Below, piece after piece: positions 42,826 to 51,263 of a stretch of 64,000 bases of DNA. Each line of letters begins with the position of its first letter. Positions within the stretch are counted from its first letter, which is position 1. This DNA comes from Halosimplex rubrum. Lineage in GTDB: Archaea > Halobacteriota > Halobacteria > Halobacteriales > Haloarculaceae. The position numbers and the translations under genes are program-made. The notes under the pieces were generated by a model. The model had not been told where the DNA came from. It ran no database searches and saw only the letters and a program-made list of their open reading frames with translations. The DNA lies in contig NZ_CP058910.1 in NCBI RefSeq assembly GCF_013415885.1, positions 248,001 to 312,000 on the forward strand, read 5' to 3'.

Positions 42826-43608
42826 TCACGACGGGTTCAGAAAGTCGATCCGGCCCCGGAGGTTCCCGTTCGTGGCGACGACGTCGCCGTCCAGGAGCGT
42901 CTGCTCGGTCCCGTTCCCGTCGAAGTCGGTGACGGTCCCGCCGGCCTCCTCGACGATGAGCGTCCCTGCCGCGACGTCCCAGGCGCTCAGGTTCCGGTGG
43001 AGGAACCCCTCGAAGGTCCCGTCGGCCGTGTAACACAGCTGGAGCGCGGCCGACCCGTACCGGCGCACGCCCAGCGTCTCGTCGAGGAGGTATTCGAACG
43101 CGGACCGGAGCGTTCGGTCACCGGTGTCCTTCCGTGAGAAGCCGATACCGAACAGCGACCGGTCGAGCGCCGTCTCCGTCGAGACGGAGATCGGGTCGCC
43201 GTCACGGTACGCGCCTTCCCCCCGCACCGCCGCGTACGTCGTGTCGGACTGGAGGTGGTGGACGATGCCGACCTCCCGGGTGCCGTCGACGACGAGCGCG
43301 AGCGAGATCGACGAGTGGGGCAGCCCGTAGACGAAATCCGTCGTTCCGTCGATGGGATCGATGTACCAGACCGCGTCCGAGTTCCCGACGGCCCCCTCCT
43401 CTTCGCCCACGAACGCGTGCGTCGAGAACTGCTCCGAGACGTGTTCCTTGATGCGCTGTTCGACCTCGAAGTCGACCTTGGTCACGAGCTGCTGCGGGGA
43501 TTTCAGTTCGGCGCTGTCCCACTCTAGGTCCCGATGGATGACAGCCGCCTGCTCCACTGCTTCCAGTCCAACACGTAGCGGATCGCTACTCTGCCGAAGC
43601 GACTCCAT
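42826..43608 (-). CDS. Inositol-monophosphatase-family phosphatase (copy 1 of the island)
   Basis: The 260-residue Mg-dependent phosphatase has the family motifs FVGEEEG, WYIDPIDGTTDFVYG and the C-terminal WDVAAGTLIVEEAGG. The family dephosphorylates inositol 1-phosphate, fructose 1,6-bisphosphate, PAP or histidinol phosphate. DPIDGTTDF is closest to inositol or sugar phosphatases. The TATA box at 43631-43640 is correctly spaced. It precedes the Gfo/Idh gene on the same strand. Confidence 0.9.
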   Translation of the reverse strand: MESLRQSSDPLRVGLEAVEQAAVIHRDLEWDSAELKSPQQLVTKVDFEVEQRIKEHVSEQFSTHAFVGEEEGAVGNSDAVWYIDPIDGTTDFVYGLPHSSISLALVVDGTREVGIVHHLQSDTTYAAVRGEGAYRDGDPISVSTETALDRSLFGIGFSRKDTGDRTLRSAFEYLLDETLGVRRYGSAALQLCYTADGTFEGFLHRNLSAWDVAAGTLIVEEAGGTVTDFDGNGTEQTLLDGDVVATNGNLRGRIDFLNPS

Positions 43609-43630
43609 GAGGGGTAGATACCGTGAAGTG

Positions 43631-43640
43631 TTTAAATAAC
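43631..43640 (-). promoter_or_regulatory. TATA box of the island phosphatase gene
   Basis: Minus-strand GTTATTTAAA is centred 27 nt upstream of ATG 43608. The divergent gap 43609-43966 also carries an AT-rich box (aattataag, about 43916-43924) for the plus-strand gene; no other feature is seen in it. Confidence 0.65.
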
Positions 43641-43966
43641 CTGTGACTTGGTACTTGTGTGTTGCTGTTCGATCTGGGGGACCGATAGCGAGGGCCCCAC
43701 CGGAGCCGTCGGTTCACCTGGATTCGACGGCACGGAGTGCCAGGGGCGGTGGCGACGAGTCGCCGCCCTCGCCGATCCACCCCGGCTCGCGAGCAGTTGT
43801 CACCCCTTTCCGTCGTGCGGTCACGGTTCGTCGGCGCCGACCGAATGTGACTCCGGATATGTTCTCTCAGTACCTGAAGAGAGCGTATCGACGTATCGTG
43901 TCCCCCATGTATAGAAATTATAAGATGTTTTGTCCAAAACCGAATAGAATGATATGCGGTCAACGC

Positions 43967-45055
43967 ATGACAGACAGCACTGAGACTTCGGTTACCAGGC
44001 GAACAGCACTGAAAGCGGGAGTCGGCGCCCTCGGCGGCGGCGCCATCGCGATAGCGGGATCGAACGGGACCGTCCGGGCGGCCTCGGAGTCCCACCAGTT
44101 CCTGTGGGTGAACTCGTGGCTGACCGACGGGATCGAGGGCGTGCTCGGGCTCCCATCCGACGTGGCCGCGAAACCGGCGTACCAACAGCGGGCGGCGGAA
44201 CTCGGGACGCGCCTCGGCGAGGACGGGTACGACATCGTCGGCCTGGCCGAGGTCTTCAACGACGAGCAGGACACCGTCGCGGACAACTACACCGCCGCCG
44301 CGGGCTCCGGCGAGTCCGTCCCGGGCCCGGCGGCCGACGGCGGTGAGAAGGGCGCAGGCCTCCTGGATCTCGTCTCCGGGGTGAGCGTGACCGACCAGGC
44401 GACCATCGAGTACGCGGCGGAGCCGTCGGACAACCTGACGTACGTCGACGCCCACGTCGGCAAGGGCGTGAACTACGCCGAGCTGGACCTCGGACCGGGG
44501 AAGATCGACCTGTTCTCGACGCACCTCGTCACCGGGTCGCTGCTCCCCTGGGCCGACAGCGGTGACGAGGACATCCCGGCCCTGCGGGAGGACCAGGTCG
44601 ACGAACTCGGCGACTTCGTCTCCGAGCAGGCCAGCGACGAGAACGTGACCGTCGTCGCCGGGGACTTCAACATCGAGCCGACCGAGGACGCGTTCGACGC
44701 GGTCGCGGACCTCAAGTCGACCGTCGGCCTCTACGACGCCTGGGAAACCCACGGGACCGGACACGGCGGCACCGAGGACAACGCCATCTTCGACGGCTGT
44801 GACTTCCAGCCCAGCGAGGCGCCGCCGGCGTACTGCCCGAACGACGACGCCGGCGACCGCATCGACTACGTCTTCATCGAGGAGGCGACGTCCGCACACG
44901 CGATGTCGGTGACCGTCGAGGACATCCGACGGCGCGTCTTCTGGCGGGAGCTGGCCCCGCCGGAGCAGTTCTACGTCGACGACGACGAGACGGAACCGAA
45001 CTACCTGACCGACCACGTCGGTCTCGACCTCTCGCTGAGCGTCGCCGCCGCCTGA
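43967..45055 (+). CDS. Tat-exported endonuclease/exonuclease/phosphatase-fold enzyme
   Basis: The 362-residue protein has a Tat signal (TSVTRRTALKAGVGALGGG) and a probable cleavage after VRAA. The EEP fold is marked by IVGLAEVFN (metal Glu), STHLVTG, VVAGDFNIEPTED (catalytic DxN), DRIDYVF and YLTDHVGLDL (terminal Asp-His). This fold covers DNases, sphingomyelinases and inositol-polyphosphate phosphatases; SHQFLWVNSWLTDG at the front and the overall length suit the sphingomyelinase/phosphodiesterase branch. It acts outside the cell. Starting at ATG 43949 would put it about 29 nt from an AT-rich box and is a reasonable alternative. Confidence 0.85.
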   Translation: MTDSTETSVTRRTALKAGVGALGGGAIAIAGSNGTVRAASESHQFLWVNSWLTDGIEGVLGLPSDVAAKPAYQQRAAELGTRLGEDGYDIVGLAEVFNDEQDTVADNYTAAAGSGESVPGPAADGGEKGAGLLDLVSGVSVTDQATIEYAAEPSDNLTYVDAHVGKGVNYAELDLGPGKIDLFSTHLVTGSLLPWADSGDEDIPALREDQVDELGDFVSEQASDENVTVVAGDFNIEPTEDAFDAVADLKSTVGLYDAWETHGTGHGGTEDNAIFDGCDFQPSEAPPAYCPNDDAGDRIDYVFIEEATSAHAMSVTVEDIRRRVFWRELAPPEQFYVDDDETEPNYLTDHVGLDLSLSVAAA

Positions 45056-45194
45056 GTCCCGGACCCCTCCGGTTCCCCTTATTTCGAGAGCTCGGGAGCA
45101 GGTGGCGTGCGTGGACCGAGGGGACCGCCCCACAGTGTCGAACGAGAGAGCGCTTTATAGCGGGGCTACTGATAGCTCTATACCGCACATAGCA

Positions 45195-45203
45195 ATTTAA
45201 TTA
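45195..45203 (+). promoter_or_regulatory. TATA-like box of the second island phosphatase gene
   Basis: ATTTAATTA is centred 29 nt upstream of ATG 45228. Just before it lies TATAGCGGGGCTACTGATAG followed by CTCTATA, rich in TAG/CTA half sites. Confidence 0.55.
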
Positions 45204-45227
45204 CGCGAGAGGCGACCGATCCCGCGT

Positions 45228-46007
45228 ATGGTCGAGCCGAAAAACGGGGTTCTGTGGACGGGCGTTCGGGCCGCGCGTCTGGCCGGCGATTCGCTGTCCG
45301 AGGAGTTCTTCGACCGGGGGAACCCGGCGACTGTCGAGGCGGGCGACCGGGATATCGACCGGTGGATCGAGGAGCGGGTCATCGCGGTCATCAGCCGAGA
45401 GTTTCCCGACCACAACATCGTGTCCGAGGAGAGCAACCCGGAGTTCGCGGTCCAGCCGCGGTGGATCATCGACCCGCTCGACGGGTCGATCAACCTCAGG
45501 AACGGGATTCCCCACTTCGCCATCTCGATCGCGTTTCAGGGCGCCCGGGAGCCGGACGTCGGGATCGTCTATCACGTCCCCAGCGACACGATGTACACGG
45601 CGGTCGAGGGCGAAGGCGCCTACGCGAACGGGCGGCGACTCTCCACGTCCGACACCGCCGACGTGTCCGAAGCGGTGGTCGTGACCGGGTTCGACCCGGC
45701 CACGATGCGTGCGAGCGACTTCCAGCAGTTCCAGTCCCTGCTGGCCGAGACGGGTGGCGTGCGACGGTTCGGGTCGGCGGCCAGCGAGCTTTCGATGGTC
45801 GCGGCCGGGCAGTTCGACGCCTTTTTCGAACGGATGCTCTCGATGTGGGACACGGCCGCGGGGACGATGATCGTCGAGGAAGCCGACGGGAAGGTGACGA
45901 GGGTCGACCTCGTCAACGACAACAACGAGATGATACTCGCGTCGAACGAGGAACTCCACCAGGACCTCATCGTCCTCATCTCATCGAAGGCGAAATCGAA
46001 GCAGTGA
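45228..46007 (+). CDS. Inositol-monophosphatase-family phosphatase (copy 2 of the island)
   Basis: The 259-residue paralogue has NIVSEESNPEF in place of the usual GEE, the metal motif WIIDPLDGSINLRNG, and MWDTAAGTMIVEEADG near the C terminus. All three metal-binding signatures remain, so it is probably active, but the family N-terminal region is more divergent than in copy 1. It follows the EEP gene by about 170 nt on the same strand with its own TATA box. Confidence 0.87.
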   Translation: MVEPKNGVLWTGVRAARLAGDSLSEEFFDRGNPATVEAGDRDIDRWIEERVIAVISREFPDHNIVSEESNPEFAVQPRWIIDPLDGSINLRNGIPHFAISIAFQGAREPDVGIVYHVPSDTMYTAVEGEGAYANGRRLSTSDTADVSEAVVVTGFDPATMRASDFQQFQSLLAETGGVRRFGSAASELSMVAAGQFDAFFERMLSMWDTAAGTMIVEEADGKVTRVDLVNDNNEMILASNEELHQDLIVLISSKAKSKQ

Positions 46008-46120
46008 GGCGCTGTCTCGGAGTGACGAGCGGAGTCGGCCCGGCCGGAGAGCGCCGCTGGGGCTCGCCCGGACGGAGCGACTCCGGTTTCGGTGGTGGGC
46101 GACGGCGGCTTCGGCTGGGG

Positions 46121-46131
46121 TAAATTTATTA
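46121..46131 (+). promoter_or_regulatory. TATA box of the BNR-propeller gene
   Basis: TAAATTTATTA is centred 28 nt upstream of ATG 46155; it excludes the upstream in-frame ATG at 46092. Confidence 0.65.
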
Positions 46132-46154
46132 CCCGGTCGGGTTTCTGGGGACAC

Positions 46155-47537
46155 ATGGGACCCGATCCAAAAGCCCCTGGTACCAGCGCCAGCAGTGCGT
46201 CGGTAACGGCCAGAACGATCACTGACGAGGCCGGTCGCAAGGCCGCCCACGACAAACAGAACCCTCAAGCGGTTTATCGGGCCGAACGGGAGACGACGTA
46301 CGTCGTGTTCCGGGGTGACGACGCCGACCCGTTCGCGACCGAGTACGACCACGCGACCGGCGAGTTCGGGCCGCTGACGCGGGTCGGTCGGAACCCGATC
46401 CCCGACGACGACACGCACGGCGCTCCCGCACTGACCGTCGACGACGACGGCTACCTCCACGTCTTCTACGGCGTCCACAACGACCCCATCTCGTACGCGA
46501 GAAGCGCCCGACCCTACGAGACGACCGAGTGGGAACTGCTCGGCGACCCGGTCGACTGCGATGCCGACGATGTGCTCGCCTCGCCTGGATGGGACACCGA
46601 CCGAGCCCTCCTCTCGGTCCCCGGCGGCACGTACACGTTTCCCCTCACGTATCAGAACGACATATATGTACTGTATCGGACTGGAACGGAACCGAACGCC
46701 CATGGCGCGGACCCGAAACAGGGGGGCGACCGGACGACCTACCCCTCTCACGAGTTCGCGACGATACTCAGGAGCACCGACCGAGGGGACTCCTGGGAGG
46801 ACCTCGGACCGGTCATCGACACGAGGGGTGCGCGCGGACGGCCGGAGACGGACGCGTACGTCGAAGATTTCGACGAGCGGGGCGGCAACCTCCACATCAC
46901 CTGGACGGTCGCGACGGGGGACGCCGAATCGCAACCACCTCGCGGACACGACGGTCCCCGGAAAGGCGGGTTCCACGCCTACTACGACGTATCCGACGGC
47001 GAACTGTACGATCTAGCCGGGAACAGGTACACGACACCGATCACGTGGGAAGACCACAACCGCGGCGCCGTTCGCATCGCGAACGACGAACACGTTACTG
47101 AAAGCGGGTGGGTGTACAAGCACCTGATCGCGAATGACGAAGTGTTTGTAGTCTTTCAGTCGAAAGATAACATCGGAAATTCGATAAACCATCCACAGCA
47201 CGTGATCGCCACCTACGACGACGGCTGGCAGTTCGAACCGATCCCCGGCGGGCAGACTGCGAGCAGTCACGGTCACATTCGCACCGACGACGCGGGGGAC
47301 CTGGAGGCGCACCTCGTCGAGCGGAACGCCGAGCGGGGCGACGGGGCGAACTACACCCGCTTCGTCCGTCGCGACGGTTCGTGGGAGCGCACGCGCGTCA
47401 TCGAGAACGAGGCCATCGAGGGCATCAACACGGTCCGCGACGGGACCGACGAGTTCGCCGCCGTCGCGAACGAGTGCTCGGGCGAGAACGACGAGTTCTC
47501 CGAGCGACTGTGGGGCGTGGGGAGCTTCGAAACCTGA
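46155..47537 (+). CDS. BNR-repeat beta-propeller protein (BNR_4-like; possible polysaccharide lyase)
   Basis: The 460-residue protein has no signal peptide. Repeated beta motifs with Asp-box-like turns (STDRGDSWEDLG) and the block HGAPALTVDDDGYLHVFYG, then HNDPISYARS, resemble the BNR_4 family, which includes ulvan lyases of families PL24 and PL25. Conserved His, Arg and Tyr (DEHVTESGWVYKHLI, SSHGHIRTDD) could form an active site. The absence of an export signal would place it in the cytosol, acting on imported oligosaccharides. A non-enzymatic propeller cannot be excluded. Confidence 0.7.
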   Translation: MGPDPKAPGTSASSASVTARTITDEAGRKAAHDKQNPQAVYRAERETTYVVFRGDDADPFATEYDHATGEFGPLTRVGRNPIPDDDTHGAPALTVDDDGYLHVFYGVHNDPISYARSARPYETTEWELLGDPVDCDADDVLASPGWDTDRALLSVPGGTYTFPLTYQNDIYVLYRTGTEPNAHGADPKQGGDRTTYPSHEFATILRSTDRGDSWEDLGPVIDTRGARGRPETDAYVEDFDERGGNLHITWTVATGDAESQPPRGHDGPRKGGFHAYYDVSDGELYDLAGNRYTTPITWEDHNRGAVRIANDEHVTESGWVYKHLIANDEVFVVFQSKDNIGNSINHPQHVIATYDDGWQFEPIPGGQTASSHGHIRTDDAGDLEAHLVERNAERGDGANYTRFVRRDGSWERTRVIENEAIEGINTVRDGTDEFAAVANECSGENDEFSERLWGVGSFET

Positions 47538-47600
47538 GACGGGGTCGCTCGTCCCGCGGACGGCCGGCCCGGAGGGACCTCCGGGGAACGGTCGTGCCCG

Positions 47601-47829
47601 TCAGTCGCTCGCTTCGGCGTAGGGGTCCCGTTCCCAGAACTCGCTGTCCTTCTGCAACTTGGGAACCCAGGTGTCCTCGGTCTTCGAGAGCAGCGTGACG
47701 TGCGAGACGGGCACGTCGTTGAGGTAGTCGTGTTCGGGCATGTGTTCCATCACGTCCTCGGTGAACCCCCGCACGTCCTCGTGGTCGGGCATCGCATCGC
47801 GGTCGAGGCGGCCCCGCGAGTGGCCGACG
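47601..47829 (-). repeat. Right copy of the 229-bp direct repeat (3' end of intact taw1)
   Basis: This segment pairs with 31517-31745 at a constant offset of 16,084 bp and in the same orientation. Homology ends at 47829 inside the coding sequence of taw1. Confidence 0.9.
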
Positions 47830-48584
47830 TGCATGTACGCCTTTAGCTCGACGAAGTCGGGGTCGGCCCGCTGGAACATCGACGCGTACCACTCGGGGTG
47901 GTGCATGTTGTTGCCGTTCACCAGCGTCGTCCGGAGGACCGTACGGGTCTCGTCTTTCTCGGCGAGCACGTCCAGCGTGTCGATCAGCCGCTCCCAGGCG
48001 TCGTCCTCGACCGCTTTGACCGTCTCGTCGAAGGTCCACCGGTCGGGCGCGTCGACACTGACGTACAGCTGCGTGGGGTCGCACTCGGCCAGCACCTCGG
48101 GTTTCGTCCCGTTCGAGACGAGGAAGGTAGTGATGTCCCGGTCGCGGAACTCCTCGATGAGTTCCGGCAGATAGGGGTACAGCGAGGGCTCGCCGTCCAG
48201 CGAGATGGCGACGTGACGCGGCTCCATCGCCTCCTCGAAGCGCTCGCGGGGCACCTCCTCGTTGCCGCCGAAGCCCGAGAGGATCTTCTTCTGGAGTTTC
48301 AGCGAGGCGTCGGCAACGGCGCTGGGGTCGTCCCACTCCACGTCGCCCAGCTCGTAGGCGTGGCCCGCGTGATCCCGCCAGCAGAAGACACAGCGCTCGT
48401 TGCACTTGACGACCGGCGTCATCTGGATACAGCGGTGTGACTCGATCCCGTAGAAGGCGTACTTGTAGCACTTGCCCTCTCCCCGGAGCGAGTTGGCCGT
48501 CCACCCGCAGGTCTGGGCGGCGGTGTGGTTCTCGCTGTGGTACTCCGGGTCCGACACCTGCTTGGGACCGTCCGATTCGCTCAT
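47601..48584 (-). CDS. taw1: 4-demethylwyosine synthase (radical SAM tRNA enzyme)
   Basis: The 327-residue protein has the radical SAM motif C61-x3-C65-x2-C68 (CNERCVFCW) and the three further cysteines C26, C39 and C52 that bind the second iron-sulfur cluster of TYW1/Taw1. SLDGEPSLYPYLPELI and FLVSNGTKPE are also typical. It condenses m1G37 of tRNA-Phe with two carbons of pyruvate to give the tricyclic 4-demethylwyosine. The start is ATG 48584 (MSESDGPKQVSD), with a weak TATA (minus TGTATACG) about 25 nt upstream. Its last 229 bp are duplicated at 31.5 kb. Confidence 0.95.
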   Translation of the reverse strand: MSESDGPKQVSDPEYHSENHTAAQTCGWTANSLRGEGKCYKYAFYGIESHRCIQMTPVVKCNERCVFCWRDHAGHAYELGDVEWDDPSAVADASLKLQKKILSGFGGNEEVPRERFEEAMEPRHVAISLDGEPSLYPYLPELIEEFRDRDITTFLVSNGTKPEVLAECDPTQLYVSVDAPDRWTFDETVKAVEDDAWERLIDTLDVLAEKDETRTVLRTTLVNGNNMHHPEWYASMFQRADPDFVELKAYMHVGHSRGRLDRDAMPDHEDVRGFTEDVMEHMPEHDYLNDVPVSHVTLLSKTEDTWVPKLQKDSEFWERDPYAEASD

Positions 48585-48689
48585 TGGCAGTGGACAGGAC
48601 GGCGATTCGTATACATCTGTTCCTCGCGAGGCCGACCACGGGACCTCCCGGTGGATGAGCTTATCCGTCCGGGCTTCGAGCACCCGACA

Positions 48690-49013
48690 ATGGGACGAAC
48701 CATCGAGGTGTCGGGCGGTTCGCTCCGGTTCACCCTCTACGCCCTCCAGCTGGGGGCGCTGGCGGCGGTCCTGCTCTTCGTGGTATCCCCGTTCGATTCG
48801 GCCGCCGGTGTCCCGCTGGCGCTCCTGTTCGGGGCGCTGGGAATCGCAACGGTGTACGGCCTGTGGCGCCGGCGGACCGACAGCGGCTGCTCCCCGCAGG
48901 CCCGGACCGCCGAAGACATCACGTACGACCCGATCGCCGACCCCGGACAGGCGGCCAGACACCGGTGGGAGAAGACCGTTCGGCGACTTCCCGGCGGAGA
49001 CGACGAGGACTGA
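48690..49013 (+). CDS. Small two-helix membrane protein
   Basis: The 107-residue protein starts MGRTIEVSGGSLRFTLYA, has two hydrophobic helices (about 16-35 and 38-58) and a polar tail of about 45 residues (RRRTDSGCSPQARTAED...). Divergent from taw1. Function unknown. Confidence 0.65.
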   Translation: MGRTIEVSGGSLRFTLYALQLGALAAVLLFVVSPFDSAAGVPLALLFGALGIATVYGLWRRRTDSGCSPQARTAEDITYDPIADPGQAARHRWEKTVRRLPGGDDED

Positions 49014-49108
49014 GACCCAGACCGCCAGCAGCGACCCAGGTGCGAGCGGCATTTTTGGCGGGCGCTCGGACACAAAGCGCATTACCCACCTGTGCAAATA
49101 CCGGGACC

Positions 49109-49762
49109 ATGCCCGACCTGACCCGCCGCCGAGCCCTCCTCGCGGTCGCGTCGGGGGCCGTGACGCTCGCCGGTTGCAGCGACCGGGAGTCACGCCCGAC
49201 GATCGGACGGGAACGACGGAACCGACGGATCGAGGACTACGAGGTGCGCGCCGTCCGGAGCGAGGACGACGCGGTGCTGTTCGCCCAGGGAGAGCAGTTG
49301 CCGACGGCGACCGACGAACGGCGCCGTCGATACGCCCGCTCCGGCCGAGAGGTCGTCGTCTCCGCGGACGACATCGCCGAACTCACGTTCGGTGACGGGC
49401 CCGAAGCCGAGCGGCTCCGGTCGTTCGTGGACGGGACGGACTTCGACTCGGCGTCGGTCTACCTCCTCGCGATGCCGGTCGAAGCCTGCTACGAGATCCG
49501 TCTCCAGTCGGTAAGCGTCGAGTGGGACGACATCGACACCGACGACCTGCACCCCTCCGCCGACTTCTGCCGGGCCTACCGTCCCGCCGACGTCGAGTGC
49601 GACGCCGACGGGGAACACACCGTCGGGTTCGCGATCCGGCTGCCCGTCGCCGCCGAGCGGTCGTCGGGGAGCGGCCGCGGCATGTCGAGTTCCTGCCGTC
49701 CGAACCCGGAGGGCGAGTCCTTCCACGCGACCGTGACGCCCGCCGAGGGTGGTGAGGAATGA
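49109..49762 (+). CDS. Tat-exported lipoprotein of unknown function
   Basis: The 217-residue protein starts MPDLTRRRALLAVASGAVTLAGC, a Tat signal with lipobox Cys at residue 23. The mature part is acidic with several Cys (EACYEIRL, SADFCRAY, DVECDAD, SSSCRPN) that may form disulfides outside the cell. Its stop overlaps the start of the next lipoprotein gene by ATGA, so the two are coupled. No family recognised. Confidence 0.75.
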   Translation: MPDLTRRRALLAVASGAVTLAGCSDRESRPTIGRERRNRRIEDYEVRAVRSEDDAVLFAQGEQLPTATDERRRRYARSGREVVVSADDIAELTFGDGPEAERLRSFVDGTDFDSASVYLLAMPVEACYEIRLQSVSVEWDDIDTDDLHPSADFCRAYRPADVECDADGEHTVGFAIRLPVAAERSSGSGRGMSSSCRPNPEGESFHATVTPAEGGEE

Positions 49763-51039
49763 AATCGCGGCGTGCAGTCCTCGCGGGCCTCGGGACGGTC
49801 GGTGCCGTCGGCCTGACCGGGTGTTCGGCCCTGCCGTTCGGGGACGACGGGAACGACCGGGAGGACGTGACGCTGCCGGCGGACGCCGTCGAACCGGTGT
49901 CGTGGCCCGAGTCGCCGTTCCCGGTCGCCGTCCCCGGGGCGCTCGCGGACACTCACCGCGAGCGCGCACAGGAACTGCTGGCGGAAGTGCCGGCCGACCC
50001 GAACGTGCCCAACGGTGCGGTCGCCGAGGAACTCCGGTCGGACCGCGAGCGCGCCGCCGACCGGCTCGGTGACGCCGCCGAAGACCCCTGGCCGATCGAA
50101 CGGCTCTCGGCGTGGCGCAGCCGACGAGAGGCGGCGGCGACCGTTCGCGGGGCCTACCGCGCGGCGACCGGCGAGGGCGACGCCGAAGCCGTCACGGAGC
50201 GGCGGCGGACCGTGCGCGAGCGCCTCGGTTCGTTCGTCGCCGCGAGCGAGTACCGCGCGTCCTCGCCGCTGGAGGCGGCGCTCGTCTACGCCGCGGTCGA
50301 GGAACTGGTAACGGACTGCCGTCGCTACCTCCGACCCGATCGGCCGTACCCGTCCGACCCGGTCGCACGCCCCTTCGAGGCCGGCCAGGCGCTCGGACAG
50401 GTCGAACGCGCCCGCGCGACGCTGGGCGACGCCCGCCGGCTGGAGGACGCCTACCTGGCCGAGCGTTCGGACGCCTCCTCGCAGTGGAGTGCCCTGATCG
50501 ACGCGTCGGGCCGCCTGCGGTTCGCGGTCGCTCGTACTCGCTCGACCGTCGACGGGTTCCTCGACGTCGGCGAACCGCCCTTCGAGGCGAACCTCGACGG
50601 GACGGCGGCCCGGACGCTGTTCGTCGAGACCAGCAGACAGGTCTCGTCGACCGTCCAGAGCCACGAGGAGTACCGCGACGACGGAGACTACGCGCGCGCC
50701 GTGATCGAGGCCGGACAGGCGGTAGCCGCCGTCGAAGCGCTCCGGACGGCCATCGACGGGATCCGCGACGGCGCCTACCAGGGGGAGGTGACCGTCGACT
50801 CCGTCACCGAGGCGGCGGCCCGGGCGCGAGAGGCGATCGCCGCGGTCGAGGCCAGCGAACACCGGCGGCTCGCGACCCACTTCCTCCGTCCCGCGCTCCA
50901 GACGTTCGAGTACCTCCCCCGGCACATCGAAGAGGGGTACGCCGACGCGCCGCGCGTCCAGGGCGATCTGGCCCGGGTCGAACTCTACGCCCGCGCCGTC
51001 CCCGCCGCGACCGCGTTCGTGGCTCAGCGCCTCGAGTAG
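49759..51039 (+). CDS. Tat-exported, largely helical lipoprotein of unknown function
   Basis: The 426-residue protein begins MKSRRAVLAGLGTVGAVGLTGC (Tat signal and lipobox, Cys at residue 22). The remaining 400 residues are a long run of Ala/Arg/Glu-rich helices with no catalytic motif. It overlaps the upstream lipoprotein gene by 4 nt; the two probably form an extracellular complex. Function unknown. Confidence 0.75.
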   Translation: MKSRRAVLAGLGTVGAVGLTGCSALPFGDDGNDREDVTLPADAVEPVSWPESPFPVAVPGALADTHRERAQELLAEVPADPNVPNGAVAEELRSDRERAADRLGDAAEDPWPIERLSAWRSRREAAATVRGAYRAATGEGDAEAVTERRRTVRERLGSFVAASEYRASSPLEAALVYAAVEELVTDCRRYLRPDRPYPSDPVARPFEAGQALGQVERARATLGDARRLEDAYLAERSDASSQWSALIDASGRLRFAVARTRSTVDGFLDVGEPPFEANLDGTAARTLFVETSRQVSSTVQSHEEYRDDGDYARAVIEAGQAVAAVEALRTAIDGIRDGAYQGEVTVDSVTEAAARAREAIAAVEASEHRRLATHFLRPALQTFEYLPRHIEEGYADAPRVQGDLARVELYARAVPAATAFVAQRLE

Positions 51040-51066
51040 GGGATCGCGTACCGACCGACGACGGCG

Positions 51067-51219
51067 CTACGCCGCAGGTCGAGCGCCGGGAACCAGCTCA
51101 CAGGGCAGCGACTCGAGGCCGTAGAGACTGGACAGCGGCTCCAGGTCCGAGCGATCGGCGTCGATCCGGTCGAAGCGGAGCAGTTGCGAGATGGCCACGT
51201 CCGGGCCGTCGCGCCACAC
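51067..51219 (-). CDS. Doubtful short frame or gene remnant
   Basis: In the 224-bp gap, a frame from GTG 51219 to the TAG at 51067 encodes 50 residues (VWRDGPDVAISQLLRFDRID, then ADRSDLEPLSSLYGLESLPC, then ELVPGARPAA). Codon use and composition look coding, but there is no clear promoter, and a stop lies just upstream of the GTG. It could be a small protein or the 3' remnant of a lost gene. I recognise no family. Confidence 0.3.
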   Translation of the reverse strand: MWRDGPDVAISQLLRFDRIDADRSDLEPLSSLYGLESLPCELVPGARPAA

Positions 51220-51263
51220 CGGGTTTCGAGCGACTCAGCGGCTGTGGGAGCTGTTCCGGACCG

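Noticed and set aside
31517-47829. Search for an integrase, transposase or tRNA attachment site for the island
   Set aside because: No such gene or site could be recognised within or next to the block, so I do not call a specific class of integrative element.
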